From: Thermococci archaeon
Lineage (GTDB): Archaea; Methanobacteriota_B; Thermococci; Methanofastidiosales; B48-G16
Length of the DNA: 10,235 nt
Direction: 5' to 3'
Assembly (NCBI GenBank): GCA_003660605.1
Contig: QMUN01000014.1
Span: 1-10,235, forward strand
Position 1 is the first letter of the stretch; each line of letters begins with the position of its first letter. This document shows, piece after piece, positions 6,539 to 10,235 of the stretch. The notes beneath the pieces were generated by a model. The model had not been told where the DNA came from. It worked only from the letters and a program-made list of their open reading frames with translations, and ran no database searches. Both the position numbers and the translations under genes were made by a program.

Positions 6539-8046
6539 AAACTGCAAATGATCTTTTTAAAGAATTCAAAATCTTGAGTGTCTCTGAGTTTTTTAAAAAA
6601 AATGCAGATATGCTTGGATACACTGGGAAAATCAGATCTATGACAATTCTGGTCCACGAGATGGTAACTAACGCTTTAGATGCATGTGAAGAAGCACATA
6701 TTTTGCCGGAAATAAGAGTAGAGATAGATCATAGAGGAGACTCTCATTACGAGATAAGTGTTGAGGATAATGCTACAGGGATCCCTTTAAAATTCATCCC
6801 AGATGTTTTCGGGAAGATGCTTGCGGGGAGCAAGGCTCACAGAAATATGCAGTCGCGGGGACAACAGGGAATAGGTGTATCCGGGGCTGTAATGTATTCT
6901 CAGGTTACCACGGGACAGCCTGCAGTTATAATTTCTTCTACTGGGGAAGAGATGTGGGAGGTAAAAATGAACCTGGATCTCCAGAAAAATGCAGGCAAGA
7001 TAATAGAAAAAAATAAAATTAATGATAACGGATGGAGAGGGACAAAGATCGTTATAGAAGCTAAGGATGTTACATACAACAAATCTAAGTACTCTCCTTA
7101 CAACTATCTGAGGATGTCTTCTATAGCAAATCCTCATGCAAGGATAGAGTTTATAGAGCCTGACGGAACAAAGATACTCTTTCCGAGATCGTCTAAAACT
7201 CTGCCAAAGTCGCCAAAGATAATGAAACTTCATCCCAGGGGGATGTCTACTGATGATCTTCTCGTAATGGCCAAGAACTGCAGAGCAAGGAAATTGGGGA
7301 GTTTTCTAAGATCGGAACTCGCCAGAGTATCAAGAAAAAAGGCAGAGGAGATAGAAAGAGTCAGCGGGGTATCCCTGGATAAAAACGTAAGTAGATTGAC
7401 ATGGAATGATGCAGAGAGAGTGGTGAATGCATTCAAAAAAATAGATTTTATGGCACCCTCCAGCGAAGGTCTTATCCCCATAGGGGAAGAAAATATAATA
7501 AAAGGTCTTTCCCTCATAAATCCGGAGTTTTCCGTTGCGATAACAAGAGCCCCGAAAACATATAGGGGGGGTATTCCATTCATAATAGAAGTAGGACTTG
7601 CATACGGGGGCAAAAGTGAGCCGGGTATAGAAATAATAAGATACGCTAACAGGAGTCCATTAGTATTTGACCAGGGTGGATGCGTTATAAATGAAGCTGT
7701 AAAAAGTATAGACTGGAGGAGGTACAGAGTAAATTTGGAATCAACTCCCTTAACAGTTTTTGTAAATGTAACATCTACCCATATACCGTATACATCTGCC
7801 GGCAAACAGGCCATAGCCATGGAAGAGGAGATCTTTAATGAGGTAAGGTTCGGGATAATGGAGACATGCAGAGGTCTAAAGAGATATATGGATTCAAAAA
7901 GGAGAGCATATAGAAAGAAACAGAGAATAGATTCTTTGCTTAAGTACGCACCCGAAACAAGCAAAGCCATCTCAAGACTTACCGGGAGAGACACCGATAA
8001 AGTTAAAAATTTGTTTATTAAACTCATAGAAAAAAAATATGCGTAG
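6535..8046 (+). CDS. top6B: DNA topoisomerase VI subunit B
   Basis: This 503-residue protein is the ATPase subunit of the A2B2 type IIB topoisomerase, which relaxes and decatenates DNA by double-strand passage. The GHKL fold is seen in [10 protein letters not shown] (41-50; Glu42, Asn46, Asp49), VEDNATGIP (76-84; Asp78) and [11 protein letters not shown] (108-118). An H2TH segment follows around 225-300, then the transducer domain with the ATP-contacting Lys424 in SAGKQAIA. It is of the short type, close to Sulfolobus (about 530), without the long C-terminal Ig-like extension of some methanogens. GGAAGGAAA is the likely ribosome site. It ends in TAG at 8044-8046, 8 bases before top6A. That TAG is part of the top6A SD (TAGGTAAG), and reading through it would add only four codons before a TGA that overlaps the top6A ATG. 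Confidence 0.96.
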   Translation: MKTANDLFKEFKILSVSEFFKKNADMLGYTGKIRSMTILVHEMVTNALDACEEAHILPEIRVEIDHRGDSHYEISVEDNATGIPLKFIPDVFGKMLAGSKAHRNMQSRGQQGIGVSGAVMYSQVTTGQPAVIISSTGEEMWEVKMNLDLQKNAGKIIEKNKINDNGWRGTKIVIEAKDVTYNKSKYSPYNYLRMSSIANPHARIEFIEPDGTKILFPRSSKTLPKSPKIMKLHPRGMSTDDLLVMAKNCRARKLGSFLRSELARVSRKKAEEIERVSGVSLDKNVSRLTWNDAERVVNAFKKIDFMAPSSEGLIPIGEENIIKGLSLINPEFSVAITRAPKTYRGGIPFIIEVGLAYGGKSEPGIEIIRYANRSPLVFDQGGCVINEAVKSIDWRRYRVNLESTPLTVFVNVTSTHIPYTSAGKQAIAMEEEIFNEVRFGIMETCRGLKRYMDSKRRAYRKKQRIDSLLKYAPETSKAISRLTGRDTDKVKNLFIKLIEKKYA

Positions 8047-8054
8047 GTAAGAAA

Positions 8055-9131
8055 ATGAAAAAAACAGAAGAAAAGTTAACTGAGTTTGGAGAAAGTATCA
8101 TAAAGCAGTTAGAAAAAGGCAGAGATCCTTATATAAAGATAACACAGAGAAGTCTGGGCAATGTTAAGTATGATGATGTTAAAGGATTTCTGGTGATGGG
8201 AAACAAATATTCAAAAAGATATTATTTCAATATAGCACATACAAGGAAATTTATGCAGACCCTTCTCATCGCTTCGTACTGCAGGCAATTAATAAGTGAG
8301 AATAAACACGCAGGAATAAGGGAGCTTTATTATGCTTTAAAACATACACTTGAAGGTACAAAGAAAGAAAATACATTCGAGGATCAGGATGAGTCCAATC
8401 CTATAATAGAGGACCTTGAGCTCAGTCTCAATATCCTGAGGGAAGAACTTAATCTGACCGCTGATAGACGGGGATATATTTATGGGGATATAGTAATAAA
8501 AGACGGTGAAGATCAGTTTAATTGTTCAAAACTTGGAAGAGGGGGGTGGGCTGTGCCAGGAAATGTGGAAGAGATCGAGTTCAAAAGAGTAAATGCTAAA
8601 TATATTTTAGTAGTAGAAACTGCCGCAATGGCTGATAGATTAATAGAAGAGAAGTTTGCCCAGAAAAACAAGGCTTTAATAGTAGCATGCCAGGGACAGG
8701 CACCGAGGGGTGTAAGACGTCTTATAAAAAGAATACGTAAAGAAGCAAAGCTCCCCGTCCTCGTTTTTACAGATGGAGATCCTTACGGCTGGTACATATA
8801 CTCCACAATAAAACAGGGATCGATTAATTTGGCTTATCTATCAAAAAGATTGTCTGTTCCCGATTCGAAATTTGTGGGAATGACTATAGATGACATAGAA
8901 ATGTACGGCCTTGAAAATGTAACGGAAAAACTCAAGGAAACAGATATAAAGAGGATAAAAGAAGAGTTGGAGTATCCGTGGTTCAAAACTAAAGACTGGC
9001 AGAGACAGTTAAAACTCGCATTAAAAAAAGGAGTCAGAATAGAACAGCAGGCTCTCGCTAATAAGTCTCTAAGCTTTGTAGCCGACAAGTATCTCCCGGA
9101 AAAAATAAAAAATGAGATGTTTTTGTCGTGA
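8055..9131 (+). CDS. top6A: DNA topoisomerase VI subunit A
   Basis: This is the DNA-cleaving, Spo11-related subunit that forms the A2B2 enzyme with Top6B; its 358 residues fit the family. The winged-helix (5Y-CAP) domain holds [10 protein letters not shown] (88-97) with the catalytic tyrosine, most likely Tyr93, the second of the pair by comparison with Spo11. The Toprim domain shows Glu188 (VVETAAM) and Asp240/Asp242 (FTDGDPYG), which bind magnesium. Conserved IYGDI (142-146), [11 protein letters not shown] and the C-terminal region (EYPWF, then [17 protein letters not shown]) are also present. The SD is AGGTAAG just after top6B. It appears to be the last gene of the ten-gene run; the next start is 128 bases away with its own promoter. 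A six-T run at 9227-9232 may help terminate the transcript. Confidence 0.97.
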   Translation: MKKTEEKLTEFGESIIKQLEKGRDPYIKITQRSLGNVKYDDVKGFLVMGNKYSKRYYFNIAHTRKFMQTLLIASYCRQLISENKHAGIRELYYALKHTLEGTKKENTFEDQDESNPIIEDLELSLNILREELNLTADRRGYIYGDIVIKDGEDQFNCSKLGRGGWAVPGNVEEIEFKRVNAKYILVVETAAMADRLIEEKFAQKNKALIVACQGQAPRGVRRLIKRIRKEAKLPVLVFTDGDPYGWYIYSTIKQGSINLAYLSKRLSVPDSKFVGMTIDDIEMYGLENVTEKLKETDIKRIKEELEYPWFKTKDWQRQLKLALKKGVRIEQQALANKSLSFVADKYLPEKIKNEMFLS

Positions 9132-9216
9132 TGAAAGTTCGATCTCTGCCTTCCAGTTAAGGAAAGGGAATATAAAGTTGCATTATGAGAAGATCGGAAA
9201 ACATTGTGCAATACAA

Positions 9217-9250
9217 TGAACGATAGTTTTTTATATTGAACGATTGTTCA
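9217..9250 (+). promoter_or_regulatory. Operator-like repeat cluster at the MNT-HEPN promoter
   Basis: TGAACGAT occurs at 9217-9224 and again at 9237-9244, exactly 20 bases (about two helical turns) apart, on either side of the TATA-like box. The second copy overlaps an inverted partner: TGAAC (9237-9241), four bases, GTTCA (9246-9250). This lies between the TATA box and the predicted start site, where a bound dimer would block transcription. The winged-helix part of the first gene is a natural candidate for an autorepressor, but that is inference. Confidence 0.55.
9229..9236 (+). promoter_or_regulatory. Putative TATA box for the MNT-HEPN pair
   Basis: TTTTATAT, inside a T/A-rich patch, lies about 27 bases before the ATG at 9260. 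The mRNA would thus start at or very near the start codon and be leaderless. This fits the lack of a Shine-Dalgarno site there. The 9132-9259 gap holds this box, the repeats and no clear gene. Confidence 0.5.
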
Positions 9251-9259
9251 TTATATTGT

Positions 9260-9805
9260 ATGTTACAAGAGTTCAGGAAGTTCGTTGGAAACAAGGTGCT
9301 TGAGTATTTTATTACACATCCTTCTACAGAGATACATCTCAGAGATCTCTCACGAAGGCTGAAGATAAGCTCAGGGAGTGCAAGGAGTTACTGTAACCTT
9401 TTCGAAAGAGATGGCATCCTGCATCTTAAAAGAAAGGGAAATCTTAAACTCTTTAGTTTGAACAATGATAATATCGTTGTAAGGGAACTGAAGAATATCT
9501 ATTACGTCATCTTGCTCAAGGAATTCGGTATTGAAAAACTGGTAGGGAATTATATCTCCCTCGCGATCTATGGAAGCTTTGCATCGGGGGAGTACGACGA
9601 GAGAAGTGATCTCGATATCTTAATCATAGGGGAAGAGAAAGATGTAAACAAGGATAAAATTCTTACTCTTCAGGAATCCTTAAAAAGAGAAGTCCAGCTT
9701 ACAGTAATACCCTATTATAAATGGGAAAAAATGAAAAAGGAAGGGGACAGATTTGTTGAAAACATTCTAAGGAACCACATTCTTATTGGGGGTGCCGAAC
9801 TATGA
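9260..9805 (+). CDS. Winged-helix plus MNT nucleotidyltransferase protein (MntA-like antitoxin)
   Basis: The protein has two parts. Residues about 8-66 form a winged helix-turn-helix (IHLRDLSRRLKISSGSARSY, with a wing ending KRKGNLKLFSLN). Residues about 95-180 form a minimal nucleotidyltransferase of the pol-beta superfamily, with YGSFASGEYDERSDLDILI (104-122) giving the GS motif and Asp117/Asp119. In MntA-HepT systems the MNT protein is the antitoxin and adenylylates the HEPN toxin; the C-terminal third acid can not be assigned with certainty. I chose the ATG at 9260 (181 residues) over an in-frame TTG at 9236 because the TATA box would place transcription start at 9260 and the TTG lies in the operator. 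The gene overlaps the HEPN start by 4 bases (ATGA). The wHTH suggests it also controls its own promoter. Confidence 0.85.
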   Translation: MLQEFRKFVGNKVLEYFITHPSTEIHLRDLSRRLKISSGSARSYCNLFERDGILHLKRKGNLKLFSLNNDNIVVRELKNIYYVILLKEFGIEKLVGNYISLAIYGSFASGEYDERSDLDILIIGEEKDVNKDKILTLQESLKREVQLTVIPYYKWEKMKKEGDRFVENILRNHILIGGAEL

Positions 9806-10227
9806 AATTCGAAGAATGTATTGATAAAGGATTAATTAAAAAAGATCCCGGAGCCACGGGGAGAGTTGACAATTCCCTGAAAATAGCGGAAAGATTTCTG
9901 AAATCTGCAAGAAAGAATCTTGAAACTGAGGAGTACGAAATGACCGAGATTGCTGCATATAACAGCGGGTTTCACTCAGCAAGAGCCCTTCTCTTTGCAA
10001 AAGGGTATACCGAGAGGAGCCATTACTGTCTCGGCGTTGCGCTTAAATGTTTATATAAAAAAGATGAGATTATCAAGGCGCTTAACACTTTTGACAAAAT
10101 CAGACTCTCAAGACACAACGTGATGTATGGTGGTACCCTTATCACGGGAGAAGAAGCAGAGTTCGTTATTAAATTCGCAGAAGAATTTTTGGAGATTGTC
10201 AAAAAACAGCTAAATCTTGGAGGGTAG
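9802..10227 (+). CDS. HEPN-domain protein (HepT-like toxin candidate)
   Basis: The 141-residue, mostly helical protein has the HEPN pattern of the COG1895 group: AAYNSGFHSARALLFAKGY (51-69), then SHYCLGVALKCL (73-84), and RLSRHNVMYGG (101-111) with the Arg104-His105 and Tyr109 of the RNase-type motif. HEPN proteins paired with MNT proteins often act as ribonuclease toxins whose Tyr near the Arg/His motif is adenylylated by the partner; Tyr109 would be the candidate site. The first 25 residues are a non-core lead-in. GGGGGTG before the ATG is the ribosome site, and the ATGA overlap with the MNT gene shows translational coupling. The gene ends in TAG eight bases from the right edge, so anything after it is unseen. 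Toxin function is inferred; some HEPN-MNT pairs may have other roles. Confidence 0.85.
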   Translation: MKFEECIDKGLIKKDPGATGRVDNSLKIAERFLKSARKNLETEEYEMTEIAAYNSGFHSARALLFAKGYTERSHYCLGVALKCLYKKDEIIKALNTFDKIRLSRHNVMYGGTLITGEEAEFVIKFAEEFLEIVKKQLNLGG

Positions 10228-10235
10228 AAATTACA

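Noticed and set aside
7230..8027. Long minus-strand open frame of about 265 codons
   Set aside because: It lies fully antisense to the well-conserved top6B gene, its product is hydrophobic without family motifs, and it is a codon-bias shadow. The same applies to the other antisense frames at 1596-1925, 5427-5759, 5656-6078 and 6787-7233.
9130..9219. A short open frame of 29 codons after top6A
   Set aside because: It has no start codon, and I could not match it to a known family. It might be a gene remnant but the evidence is too thin.
1..10235. CRISPR arrays, tRNA or rRNA genes, insertion sequences
   Set aside because: No regularly spaced repeats, no cloverleaf-like segment and no transposase motifs were found in the gaps, which are all under 250 bases.

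Overview
The window looks like a chromosomal segment from an AT-rich, non-halophilic archaeon of euryarchaeal type. The evidence is a ribosomal protein L40e, an archaeal translation factor aIF1A, a RIO1 kinase next to a two-KH (Dim2-like) protein, a topoisomerase VI gene pair, TATA-like boxes and Shine-Dalgarno sites of the GGTGAT type. Codon use favours AGA/AGG for Arg and ATA for Ile. I cannot name the lineage from this sequence alone.

Layout. At the left edge is the 3' end of an unrecognised acidic helical protein on the + strand, followed by a hairpin and T-rich terminator. It converges on a minus-strand HicA-HicB toxin-antitoxin module (326-736) in which hicA is broken by a one-base frameshift. 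A divergent promoter region (737-978) leads into a tightly packed + strand run of ten genes (979-9131): gcvPA, gcvPB, a rhomboid protease, tsr3, rpl40e, aIF1A, rio1, a KH-domain (Dim2/Pno1-like) gene, top6B and top6A. Most neighbours overlap by 1-11 bases or are a few bases apart, so they are probably co-transcribed. Beyond a 128-base gap that contains a repeat-rich promoter lies an MNT nucleotidyltransferase/HEPN gene pair (9260-10227).

How the genes work together. gcvPA and gcvPB encode the two subunits of the archaeal/bacterial-type split glycine decarboxylase (P-protein); the H, T and L components are not in the window. Tsr3, L40e, aIF1A, Rio1 and the KH protein form a ribosome-biogenesis and translation block centred on small-subunit maturation. 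Top6B and Top6A form the A2B2 type IIB topoisomerase. HicAB and MNT-HEPN are toxin-antitoxin-like accessory modules on either side of this core block.

Main oddity. gcvPB carries an in-frame TAG at codon 101, where relatives usually have Gln (or Glu in longer P-proteins). The frame before and after it is perfectly conserved. It may be read through (pyrrolysine or suppression), be a real nonsense mutation, or be a sequence error. top6B also ends in a TAG whose read-through would stop four codons later in an ATGA overlap with top6A, like other junctions in the run. Against a general TAG reassignment, TAG also appears to end gcvPB, top6B and the HEPN gene.
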